Positions 52,285 to 59,138 of a stretch of 64,000 nt of DNA are shown in pieces. The position numbers and the translations under genes were made by a program. This DNA comes from Agromyces aureus (GTDB lineage: Bacteria > Actinomycetota > Actinomycetes > Actinomycetales > Microbacteriaceae). Numbering within the stretch: position 1 is the stretch's first letter; each line of letters opens with the position of its first letter. The notes below the pieces were generated by a model. The model had not been told where the DNA came from. It searched no databases and worked only from the letters and a program-made list of their open reading frames with translations. Where the stretch lies: contig NZ_CP013979.1 in assembly GCF_001660485.1 (NCBI RefSeq), positions 2,604,001-2,668,000 of the forward strand, written 5' to 3'.

Positions 52285-53682
52285 GTGACCGCAGACGAGA
52301 TCCGACAGGCGTTCCTCGACTTCATGGCCGAACGCGGCCACGTGATCATCCCGCGTTCGCCGCTGATCCCACGCGACGACCCCACCACGCTGTTCACGGG
52401 CAGTGGGATGCAACCGCTGCTCCCGTACCTGCTCGGCGAGGAGCATCCGGCCGGCAGCCGGCTGGCCGACAGCCAGACCTGCCTCAGGGTGCAGGACATC
52501 GAGGAGGTCGGCGACAACCGCCACACGACCTTCTTCGAGATGCTCGGCAACTGGAGCCTCGGCGACTACTTCAAGGAGGAGCAGATCCCCCAGATCTGGA
52601 CCTTCCTGACGGAGCGGGTCGGCCTCGACCCCGACCGCATCTACGTCTCGTGCTTCAGCGGCGACCCTGCCCACGGCATCCCCAAGGACGACGAGGCGGC
52701 CGGGATCTGGACCGGTCTGTTCATGGCGGCCGGCGTCTCGACGGGCACGTTCGACGCGGGCACCGAGGAGCACGCGGCCGCGGTCGGCACCGACGGCGCG
52801 CGTATCGCGTTCTACGGCAAGAAGAACTGGTGGTGCCGCGGCGGCTCGGCCGACGACATGCCCGTCGGCGAGCCGGGCGGGCCCGACAGCGAGATCTTCT
52901 ACCTGTTCCCCGACGTCGAGCACGACACCTCCTACGGCGAGCACTGCCACCAGAACTGCGACTGCGGCCGATTCATCGAACTCGGCAACTCGGTGTTCAT
53001 GGAGTACCGGAAGACGGAGACCGGCTTCGAGGAGCTGCCCCGCCGCAATGTCGACTACGGCGGCGGCCTGGCCCGCATCGCGGCCGCGGCGATGGACAGC
53101 CCCGACGTGTTCCGCATCAACCTGCTCTGGCCGATCATCGAACGGCTGCAGGAGCTCTCGGGCCGTTCCTACGACGACGAGACGCGGGCGATGCGCGTCG
53201 TCGCCGACCACCTCAGAGGAGCCGTGTTCCTGGCCGTCGACGGCGTGCAGCCGAGCAACAAGGCGCAGGGCTATGTCATGCGGCGGCTGGTCCGCCGCGC
53301 GATCCGGTTCGCGTTCGACCTCGGACTCGAGGAGAACTTCTTCGCCGAGGTCGTTCCGACCATCGGGAGGATCTACGAGGCGCACTATCCCGAAGTGGCC
53401 GAACATGCGGAGTACGTGCTGCGCGTGCTCGCCAAGGAGGAGCAGGCGTTCCGCCGCACCCTCCGGAAGGGGCTGAAGCAGCTCAAGGCGTACCGTGCGA
53501 CGGGCGTCACCGGCACGGAGCTGTTCCTGCTCTCGGACACGTTCGGCTTCCCCGTCGAGCTCTCGACCGAGGAGGCCCATCGACAGGGCATCGCCGTGAG
53601 CGAGGACTGGCGTGCCGAGTTCGACGAGCAGCTCGATGCGCAACGGCTCAGGTCGCAGCGCGCGACGACCCTGCACGTGTGA
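52285..53682 (+). CDS. Mini alanyl-tRNA synthetase (no editing or C-Ala domain)
   Basis: AlaRS-like protein of 465 residues; normal AlaRS is about 880. Class II aminoacylation domain about 1-245: EIRQAFLDFM, LFTGSGMQPLLPYLLG, motif 2 HTTFFEMLGNWSLGDYFK (80-97), motif 3 NVDYGGGLARIAA (255-267). The tRNA-recognition domain runs to about 460 with YVMRRLVRRAIR. Asn325 (in QPSNKAQGY) and Asp418 (in LLSDTFGFP) match E. coli Asn303 and Asp400, which read the G3:U70 pair. The chain ends where the editing domain would begin, close to E. coli fragment 461, which is active. The alanine-pocket loop is atypical (NWWCRGG..., HCHQNCDCG). The GTG aligns with the canonical N-terminus. A tRNA-like minihelix RNA starts 77 bases downstream. 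Confidence 0.93.
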   Translation: MTADEIRQAFLDFMAERGHVIIPRSPLIPRDDPTTLFTGSGMQPLLPYLLGEEHPAGSRLADSQTCLRVQDIEEVGDNRHTTFFEMLGNWSLGDYFKEEQIPQIWTFLTERVGLDPDRIYVSCFSGDPAHGIPKDDEAAGIWTGLFMAAGVSTGTFDAGTEEHAAAVGTDGARIAFYGKKNWWCRGGSADDMPVGEPGGPDSEIFYLFPDVEHDTSYGEHCHQNCDCGRFIELGNSVFMEYRKTETGFEELPRRNVDYGGGLARIAAAAMDSPDVFRINLLWPIIERLQELSGRSYDDETRAMRVVADHLRGAVFLAVDGVQPSNKAQGYVMRRLVRRAIRFAFDLGLEENFFAEVVPTIGRIYEAHYPEVAEHAEYVLRVLAKEEQAFRRTLRKGLKQLKAYRATGVTGTELFLLSDTFGFPVELSTEEAHRQGIAVSEDWRAEFDEQLDAQRLRSQRATTLHV

Positions 53683-53719
53683 GTCGCCCGGTGGCCGATG
53701 CCTCGGCGAGCGCGTCCTC

Positions 53720-53749
53720 TTGCCCCGATCGCGATTCACCCGCTAGTTT
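53720..53749 (+). promoter_or_regulatory. Promoter of the tRNA-like minihelix RNA
   Basis: TTGCCC (53720-53725) and TAGTTT (53744-53749) are separated by 18 bases. Initiation 6-8 bases downstream would fall at about 53755-53757, leaving only 2-4 nt before the first base of the acceptor stem at 53759. This suggests the RNA is transcribed independently of the mini-AlaRS gene. Confidence 0.65.
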
Positions 53750-53758
53750 GGCCTGCAC

Positions 53759-53809
53759 GGGGGACGCGCACTTGAGGCGCCTCGCCAGGTGCGAATCCTG
53801 GGTCCTCCA
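53759..53809 (+). ncRNA. tRNA-like minihelix with alanine identity (G3:U70, A73)
   Basis: A 51-nt predicted RNA. The acceptor arms GGGGGAC (53759-53765) and GTCCTCC (53802-53808) pair over 7 bp with one wobble, G53761:U53806, exactly position 3:70. A53809 is the discriminator. The T-arm is CCAGG (53785-53789), loop TGCGAAT (53790-53796), CCTGG (53797-53801), keeping T54, C56, G57 and A58 of a T-loop. Only 19 nt (53766-53784) replace the D, anticodon and variable parts; they can form GCGC/GCGC with a 7-nt loop. CCA is not encoded (A is followed by CT). G1-G4 pairs and the 3' CTCCA equal those of usual actinobacterial tRNA-Ala. It is inferred to be the substrate of the mini-AlaRS just upstream. 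Confidence 0.8.
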
Positions 53810-53855
53810 CTGATTGGTTCGACGCGGACGGAACGGCGAATGACGGATGCCGGTG

Positions 53856-53903
53856 GTCGAACGTCTGCGCTGTCGAACCCCTGCGCCGTAGAACCCCTGC
53901 GTC
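53856..53903. repeat. Three 16-bp tandem repeats after the minihelix RNA
   Basis: Units GTCGAACGTCTGCGCT (53856-53871), GTCGAACCCCTGCGCC (53872-53887) and GTAGAACCCCTGCGTC (53888-53903) are perfectly in register and fill the space up to the stop codon of the Lrp gene. Function unknown; a regulatory or transcription-ending role is possible. Confidence 0.8.
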
Positions 53904-54374
53904 TCAGCCGAGCGGCAGCGGCGAGCGCGGCTTCGTGACGCCGAACGCGAACGTGGTCGTGATGCCCGCGATCGAGGGGATGGCGCGGAGCTGCGTTCGC
54001 ATCAGCTCCTCGTACTCGCTGAACGAGGCCACGGCCACCTTCGCGAGGTAGTCGTCGTCACCCGCGAGCAGGTAGGCCTCAACCACTTCGGGGATGTCTC
54101 GGAGCCGGGCCTCGACCGAGTCGACCACGCCGGTCGCGTGCGACGAGAGCCGCAGTCGCACGAACGCGGTGATCGCGAGTCCGACCGCGCCGGCGGCGAT
54201 CTCCGCCGTGTACCCGGTGATGATCCCCTCGTCCTGCAGCGCCCGTACGCGGCGGAGGCACGGCGACGGCGACAGTCCCACTCGGTCGGCGAGTTCCTGG
54301 TTCGTGAGTCGGCCGTCCTGCTGCAGTTCGAGCAGGATGTGGCGATCGATGGCGTCGAGGCTTCGCATTGGCAT
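53904..54374 (-). CDS. Lrp/AsnC-family transcriptional regulator
   Basis: Protein of about 156 residues. The N-terminal HTH reads LDAIDRHILLELQQDGRLTN, QELADRVGLSPSPCLRRVRA and EGIITGYTAEI, and the C-terminal RAM domain has VVEAYLLAGDDDYLAKVAV and IPSIAGITTTFAFG, which binds amino acids. Two ATGs (54374, 54368) are possible. The palindrome TTGGCA-N5-TGCCAA overlaps the start. It is divergent from the EamA exporter, the usual Lrp-exporter arrangement, so an amino acid export function under its control is likely. Confidence 0.92.
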   Translation of the reverse strand: MPMRSLDAIDRHILLELQQDGRLTNQELADRVGLSPSPCLRRVRALQDEGIITGYTAEIAAGAVGLAITAFVRLRLSSHATGVVDSVEARLRDIPEVVEAYLLAGDDDYLAKVAVASFSEYEELMRTQLRAIPSIAGITTTFAFGVTKPRSPLPLG

Positions 54375-54384
54375 ATTCTGCCAA
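54368..54384. promoter_or_regulatory. Palindromic operator of the Lrp gene and EamA gene
   Basis: TTGGCA (54368-54373), spacer TATTC, TGCCAA (54379-54384): a perfect 6-bp inverted repeat overlapping the start codon region of the Lrp gene and 65-80 bases upstream of the divergent EamA start. A typical position for an autoregulated Lrp-type gene. Confidence 0.6.
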
Positions 54385-54448
54385 ATCCAACCTGCCGCGT
54401 GGCACGATCGGCAATCGGCTGCGGCTCGGGATTTCCTATCGTTGCGGC

Positions 54449-55423
54449 ATGCGCGAGATTCCAGCACGACGCGGCCTCATCATCGGGGTCGTGGCCATGT
54501 CGATCGTCGTGCTGCTCTGGGCGTCGTTCGCGCTCACGCTGCGCGCCGTCGGAGGGTCGTCGCTGACGACGGTCGACCTCAGCATGCTGCGGTTCGCCAT
54601 TCCGGTGGCGGTGCTCGCGCCCTGGCTGCCGCGCGCCGTCCGCGAAGTACGGGCGGAGCGACCCGCGACCGTGCTCCTGCTCCTCGTCGGCGGGCTGCCG
54701 CACTTCCTCGTCTCCGCGCTCGGGGCCCAGCTCGCGCCCGCCGCCCTCGTGGGGCTCATCATCCCGGGGACGGTGCCGCTCTTCGTCACGGTCCTTGCGG
54801 TCGCGGGCGGTCGGGCGCGGGTTCCGGCGCGGCAGCTGACATCCGTCGCCCTGATCGTCGTCGGCGTGGCCGTCGCGGCGGTCATGACGAGCGCGACGGT
54901 GCCGCCGGTCGGGATCGGCGTGCTGCTCACCGCGGGATTCGTGTGGGCCGTCTACACGGTCGGCCTGAAGCGCAGCTCGCTGAGCCTCACCTCGACGGTG
55001 CTCGTCGTCTGCGCCCCCGCGGCACTCGCGGCCGTGGCGCTGGGCGTCTCCGGCACGATGCCCTCCCACCTGTTGGCGGGAACGGCCGGCGCAGGAGACG
55101 TCGTGCTCTTCGCGGTGCTGCAGGGCCTCGGCACGGGCGTCGTCTCGACGATCGCGTATGCGCACGCGGTGCGGGTGCTCGGTAGCGGCATCGCCTCGAC
55201 GGCCGGCGCCCTGAGCCCGGTGGCTGCCGCGCTGCTCGCGGTGGCGTTGCTCGGCGAAGGCCTCACGATCGGGCTGGTCGCGGCGATGGGCGTCATCGTG
55301 TGCGGCGTGCTGCGCTTCAACGCCCCGTCGCGTCGTCGACCTGCCCGTCGTCGAGCTGCCCGTCGAGCGGATGCCGCGCCGCGCCCGCCCCGCCACGTCG
55401 CCGCCTCGGTGCTCGGGGCGTGA
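54449..55423 (+). CDS. EamA/DMT-family exporter
   Basis: Drug/metabolite transporter of 324 residues with ten membrane segments in two EamA repeats. SIVVLLWASFALTLRAVGGS begins the first; LLTAGFVWAVYTVGLKRSSL the second, and GSGIASTAGALSPVAAALLA is near the end. The C-terminal 35 residues are Arg/Pro-rich. The ATG at 54449 follows TATCGT (54437-54442) by six bases, so it is probably leaderless. It is divergent from the Lrp gene, and the inferred substrate is an amino acid or derivative. The stop overlaps a GTG in the next frame. Confidence 0.88.
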   Translation: MREIPARRGLIIGVVAMSIVVLLWASFALTLRAVGGSSLTTVDLSMLRFAIPVAVLAPWLPRAVREVRAERPATVLLLLVGGLPHFLVSALGAQLAPAALVGLIIPGTVPLFVTVLAVAGGRARVPARQLTSVALIVVGVAVAAVMTSATVPPVGIGVLLTAGFVWAVYTVGLKRSSLSLTSTVLVVCAPAALAAVALGVSGTMPSHLLAGTAGAGDVVLFAVLQGLGTGVVSTIAYAHAVRVLGSGIASTAGALSPVAAALLAVALLGEGLTIGLVAAMGVIVCGVLRFNAPSRRRPARRRAARRADAAPRPPRHVAASVLGA

Positions 55424-55437
55424 CAGCATGGGACGCG

Positions 55438-56325
55438 ATGAGCCTGCGCGACGACCATGCGGCCCGCCGCAGCCGGTGGCCCGCCCGAGGCATCCGGCCG
55501 AACGGATATCGGATGCTCGCCGGGTGCGCGCTCGCCGCGCTGATCGCGCTCACGACGGGCTGCACCGCGAATCCAGGTCGCTCCTCCGCGACTGACGCCG
55601 TTGCGTTGCCACCGGTCGGAGCCGCACCCGACTACCAGCTGGGCGGGGCGTACGAGCCCGACCCGGCGATCGGCATCGTCGCACGCGACCGCACGAGCAC
55701 GCCCGCCGACGGCCGGTACTCGATCTGCTACGTCAACGGGTTCCAGACCCAGCCAGGCGAGCGCGACGCGTGGCCCGATGCGCTCGTGCTCGCGCGCGAC
55801 GGCGCCGATGTGGTCGACCCCGACTGGCCCGACGAAGCGCTGCTCGACACGTCGACCGCCGAGCAGCGGGCCGGCATCGCCGACATCGTGGGGCCGTGGA
55901 TCGCCGGATGCGCCGACGCGGGATTCGACGGGGTCGAGTTCGACAACCTCGACTCGTTCACGAGGTCGGGCGGTGCCCTGTCGCTCGAGGACAACCTCGC
56001 ACTCGCCGAGGCGCTCGTGGCGGTGGCCCACGAACACGGCCTGGCCGCCGGGCAGAAGAACTCGGCCGAAGCGACCGAACGGCTGCACGCCGATGCGGGA
56101 TTCGACTTCGCCGTCGTCGAGGAGTGCCTCGCCTATGACGAATGCGGCGCGTACACCGCCGTGTACGGCGAGCACGTGATCGCGATCGAGTACACCGATG
56201 CACTCCCCCGCCCGTTCGCCGAGCGCTGCAGTGAACCGGATGCCCCGGCCTCGATCGTGCTCCGAGACCGCGACCTCACGACGCCGGGCGACTCCGCGTA
56301 CGTCTTCGAGCTGTGCGGGCCGTGA
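55438..56325 (+). CDS. Lipoprotein with endo-alpha-1,4-polygalactosaminidase (GH114)-like domain
   Basis: Protein of about 295 residues. A signal segment MLAGCALAALIALTTGC ends at a lipobox-like Cys, so it is probably lipid-anchored outside. The catalytic region reads ICYVNGFQTQPGERDAWPDA, FDGVEFDNLDSFTRSGGALS (two Asp typical of GH114), GLAAGQKNSAEATERL and FDFAVVEECLAYDECG. Family members cleave polygalactosamine-type exopolysaccharides, though many are uncharacterised. ATG at 55438 is chosen; a GTG at 55420 overlapping the EamA stop is possible and would be coupled. Confidence 0.85.
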   Translation: MSLRDDHAARRSRWPARGIRPNGYRMLAGCALAALIALTTGCTANPGRSSATDAVALPPVGAAPDYQLGGAYEPDPAIGIVARDRTSTPADGRYSICYVNGFQTQPGERDAWPDALVLARDGADVVDPDWPDEALLDTSTAEQRAGIADIVGPWIAGCADAGFDGVEFDNLDSFTRSGGALSLEDNLALAEALVAVAHEHGLAAGQKNSAEATERLHADAGFDFAVVEECLAYDECGAYTAVYGEHVIAIEYTDALPRPFAERCSEPDAPASIVLRDRDLTTPGDSAYVFELCGP

Positions 56326-56418
56326 CGTGGGCGCCCTGATCCGTCGCACGGCGACTCGTGTTGCGTGCGGTGACGAGCGACCTTGCGAACGACCCGTCCG
56401 CCGCCGCACAGTGGGCCC

Positions 56419-57159
56419 ATGTCCGACCCAGCTCTGACCGAGGCCGCCGCCCCATCGATCACCCCCGTACCGCACGCCGACGCGACCGTGCTCGACAACG
56501 CGCCTTGGTTCTCACTGGCCGGCCCGCACGCCTCGTTCGCGATCGGCAACGACCTCGTGCGACGGTACCCCGAAGACGTCGCGCCCTTCGTGGCCGTGCG
56601 CACCTGGGAGGATCCCGACGTCTGGGACACGCTGATCGACCTCGTCGGCCACGGGGCGGTCATCGGGCTCTCGGGCTTCGAGGGCGAACTCCCCCCGGGG
56701 TGGGAGGTCGTCGGCCGCGGCGCGGGCGTGCAGCTGGTGGAGACCGATGCGCTGACCACCCGCCCCGATGAGGAGGCGGTCCTGCTCGGCGCCGACGACG
56801 TGACCGAGATGCTCGCGATCGTGAGCCGCAACCAGCCCGGACCGTTCCTGCCGCGCACCCATGAGCTCGGGCGCTACGTCGGCATCCGGCGCGACGGCCG
56901 CCTCGTGGCCATGGCCGGCGAGCGCCTGCATCCGGAGGGCTGGACCGAGATCAGCGCGGTGTCGACCGATGAGGCGCACCGCCGGCAGGGGCTCGCGTCC
57001 CGGCTCGTGCTCGACGTCGCCTTTCACATCCAGCAGCGCGGCGACCGCGCCCTGATGCACGCCGAGGCGTCGAACCACGGCGCGATCGCCGCCTACGAGC
57101 GGCTCGGCTTCGCGCTCCGGCGCCATTCGGTGTTCTCCGCGGTGCGCTCTCCGGCCTGA
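56419..57159 (+). CDS. GNAT-family N-acetyltransferase
   Basis: Protein of 246 residues with a C-terminal GNAT domain: GRYVGIRRDGRLVAMAGERL, WTEISAVSTDEAHRRQGLAS (R-x2-G-x-A acetyl-CoA loop) and ALMHAEASNHGAIAAYERLG. The N-terminal 120 residues have another, degenerate GNAT-like half. Substrate unknown. The ATG at 56419 has no clear Shine-Dalgarno. It stands between the GH114-like gene and the two-component system. Confidence 0.86.
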   Translation: MSDPALTEAAAPSITPVPHADATVLDNAPWFSLAGPHASFAIGNDLVRRYPEDVAPFVAVRTWEDPDVWDTLIDLVGHGAVIGLSGFEGELPPGWEVVGRGAGVQLVETDALTTRPDEEAVLLGADDVTEMLAIVSRNQPGPFLPRTHELGRYVGIRRDGRLVAMAGERLHPEGWTEISAVSTDEAHRRQGLASRLVLDVAFHIQQRGDRALMHAEASNHGAIAAYERLGFALRRHSVFSAVRSPA

Positions 57160-57214
57160 CGCGAGCGCCAGCGCGGAGACGACCGGCGACACGTGCCGGG
57201 GTGGATGCCGCGGC

Positions 57215-58327
57215 TCACGCCCTGGCATCGGTGACCGACCGTCGAGTGCCCTCGCCCGCGGCCGGCAGGGCGACCACGACGCGGAGGCCGCCCCCGTCGC
57301 GCGGCGCGAGCTCGAGGGTTCCGCCGTGCGCCCGCGTGATGCTCTTCACGATCGCGAGCCCCAGGCCGACCCCGGCGTGGTCGCCCCTGATGCGCTCGCT
57401 GCCACGGCGGAACGGCTCGGTGAGCGTCGCGACGAGCGCGGGATCGAGCTGCTCGCCGGTGTTCTCGACCGTGAGCAGGGCCGCACCGGGCCTAGCGTCG
57501 ACCGCGACCCGCACGGTTCCCCCTTCGACGTTGTGCACGATCGCGTTGTGCACGACGTTCGTCGCGAGCTGCAGCAGGAGGGTCGGCGAGCCGGCCGCGA
57601 ACGCGATCTCGCCCGAGGTCTCGAGTGTGATGCCGCGCCGCTCCGCGAGCGGCAGGAGGGTCTCCGCCGCCTGCTCGGCGAGCAGCGAGAGGTCGACCGG
57701 CTGCCGGCCGAAGGACTGCGCGTCGGCCCGGCTCAGCACGAGCAGCGCCTCGGTCAGGTCGATGGCACGTGCGTTCACCTCGTCGAGGCGGTCGATCAAC
57801 GCCTCGGTGTCGCGCTGCGGGTCGGTGCGGGCGACCTCGAGCAGCGTGCGCGTGATCGCGAGCGGCGTGCGCAGCTCGTGCGAGGCGTTCGCGGCGAACC
57901 GCTGCTGCTCGGCGACGTGCGCCTCGAGCCGGGCGAGCATCGCGTCGAAGCTATCGGCGAGTTCGCGGAACTCGTCCTGCCGGCCCTCGAGCTCGATGCG
58001 GTGCGAGAGCGAGCCGCCGGCGGCCTCGCGCGTCGCAGCCGTCAGGCGCCGCAGCGGCGCGAGCATCCGGCCGGCCAGGAACCACCCGCCGAGCAGCCCG
58101 AACGCGAGCAGGAAGAACAACGCCCACGCCACCGCGGGCACGAACGCGCGCACCAGGTCGTCGCGGCCGGGCACGAACCCGCCGATGGTGTTGATCGCCT
58201 CGGCGGGCACGTAGCGCAGCAGGAACAGCCACACGACCGCGAGCAGCAGCGCCCCGGCGACCATGAGGAAGCCGGCGTAGCTCAGCGCGAGCTTGAACCG
58301 GACGCTGAGCCCTGGCGGCCTAGCCAT
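57215..58327 (-). CDS. Two-component sensor histidine kinase
   Basis: Membrane kinase of 370 residues. Two membrane segments (about 14-36 and 60-85) flank a short extracellular loop; a HAMP-like region follows (LAGRMLAPLRRLTAATREAA). The phospho-acceptor His is in FAANASHELRTPLAITRTLL, the N-box in ATNVVHNAIVHNVEGG and the G-box in DHAGVGLGLAIVKSITRAHG. ATG at 58327 overlaps the response-regulator stop by eight bases. The signal is unknown; with VanY- and VanZ-like genes beside it, an envelope signal is likely. Confidence 0.9.
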   Translation of the reverse strand: MARPPGLSVRFKLALSYAGFLMVAGALLLAVVWLFLLRYVPAEAINTIGGFVPGRDDLVRAFVPAVAWALFFLLAFGLLGGWFLAGRMLAPLRRLTAATREAAGGSLSHRIELEGRQDEFRELADSFDAMLARLEAHVAEQQRFAANASHELRTPLAITRTLLEVARTDPQRDTEALIDRLDEVNARAIDLTEALLVLSRADAQSFGRQPVDLSLLAEQAAETLLPLAERRGITLETSGEIAFAAGSPTLLLQLATNVVHNAIVHNVEGGTVRVAVDARPGAALLTVENTGEQLDPALVATLTEPFRRGSERIRGDHAGVGLGLAIVKSITRAHGGTLELAPRDGGGLRVVVALPAAGEGTRRSVTDARA

Positions 58328-59051
58328 GAGCACTCGGCTCTGGCGCGCCATCCGGCCCGCCCGCGGCATCCGCTCGACCCGTGCTGCCCGCGGCCGCGTC
58401 GATGCGGTAGCCGACCCCTGGAACCGTGACGATCAGCCAGGGTTCCCCGAGCCGCTTGCGCAGCGTCGAGACGGTGATGCGCACGGCGTTGGTGAACGGG
58501 TCGGCGTTCTCGTCCCACGCCCGTTCGAGCAGCTCCTCGGCGCTGATCACCCCGCCCTCGGCGGCGACGAGCACCTCGAGCACGGCGAACTGCTTGCGGG
58601 TGAGGCCGACGTACCGGCCGTCGCGATACACCTCGCGACGGAACGCATCGACTCGGAGGCCCGCGAGCTCCCGCACGGGCGGGCGACTGTGGGCGCGCCG
58701 GCGGTCGAGCGCGCGCAGACGCAGCACGAGCTCCCGCAGCTCGAACGGCTTCGTCAGGTAGTCGTCGGCGCCGAGCTCGAAGCCCGACGCCTTGTCGTCG
58801 AGCCGGTCGGCGGCCGTGAGCATGAGGATCGGCATGCCGGTTCCCGACGCCACGATGCGCCGCGCGACCTCGTCCCCCGACGGCCCGGGGATGTCGCGGT
58901 CGAGCACCGCGAGGTCGTAGGCGTTCAGGGCGAGCAGCTCGAGCGCCGTGTCGCCGTCGCTCGCGACATCCGCCGCGATCGCCTCGAGGCGCAACCCGTC
59001 GCGGATGGCCTCGGCCAGCAGGGGTTCGTCCTCGACGATCAGCACGCGCAC
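58320..59051 (-). CDS. OmpR-type response regulator
   Basis: Protein of 243 residues. The receiver domain has EDEPLLAEAI, phospho-Asp in LAVLDRDIPGPSG and Lys in DDYLTKPFELRELV; the winged-helix domain has LTRKQFAVLEVLVAAEGGVI and NAVRITVSTLRKRLG. The GTG at 59051 follows TAGCAT on the minus strand by seven bases, probably leaderless. A tandem repeat GCATATCG at 59074-59092 just upstream is a candidate site for its own binding. It is divergent from the VanY-like gene. Confidence 0.92.
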   Translation of the reverse strand: MRVLIVEDEPLLAEAIRDGLRLEAIAADVASDGDTALELLALNAYDLAVLDRDIPGPSGDEVARRIVASGTGMPILMLTAADRLDDKASGFELGADDYLTKPFELRELVLRLRALDRRRAHSRPPVRELAGLRVDAFRREVYRDGRYVGLTRKQFAVLEVLVAAEGGVISAEELLERAWDENADPFTNAVRITVSTLRKRLGEPWLIVTVPGVGYRIDAAAGSTGRADAAGGPDGAPEPSAHG

Positions 59052-59073
59052 GCTCTCGATGCTACGAGTCGGC

Positions 59074-59092
59074 GCATATCGCCGGCATATCG
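59074..59092. promoter_or_regulatory. Candidate OmpR-type binding site (tandem GCATATCG)
   Basis: GCATATCG occurs at 59074-59081 and again at 59085-59092, an 11-bp direct repeat, between the response regulator (start 59051) and the VanY-like gene (start 59139). Direct repeats at 10-11 bp are typical sites for OmpR-family dimers. Confidence 0.6.
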
Positions 59093-59138
59093 GAATTCGC
59101 AGACGCCACGGCAACGCGCGCCCGCCTTGGCTGGAGGC

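Noticed and set aside
52285..53682. Mini-AlaRS as a pseudogene of alaS
   Set aside because: The frame is intact from a start aligned with canonical AlaRS to a natural domain boundary, and the catalytic and G3:U70-reading residues are kept. No remains of the editing or C-Ala domains follow the stop.
53759..53809. Reading the tRNA-like sequence as an attachment-site remnant (3' end of a tRNA left by an integrated element)
   Set aside because: A remnant would carry only the 3' half. Here the complementary 5' acceptor strand is present at tRNA-like proximity, a promoter precedes it, and no integrase or element genes are nearby. Kept as the main alternative to test.
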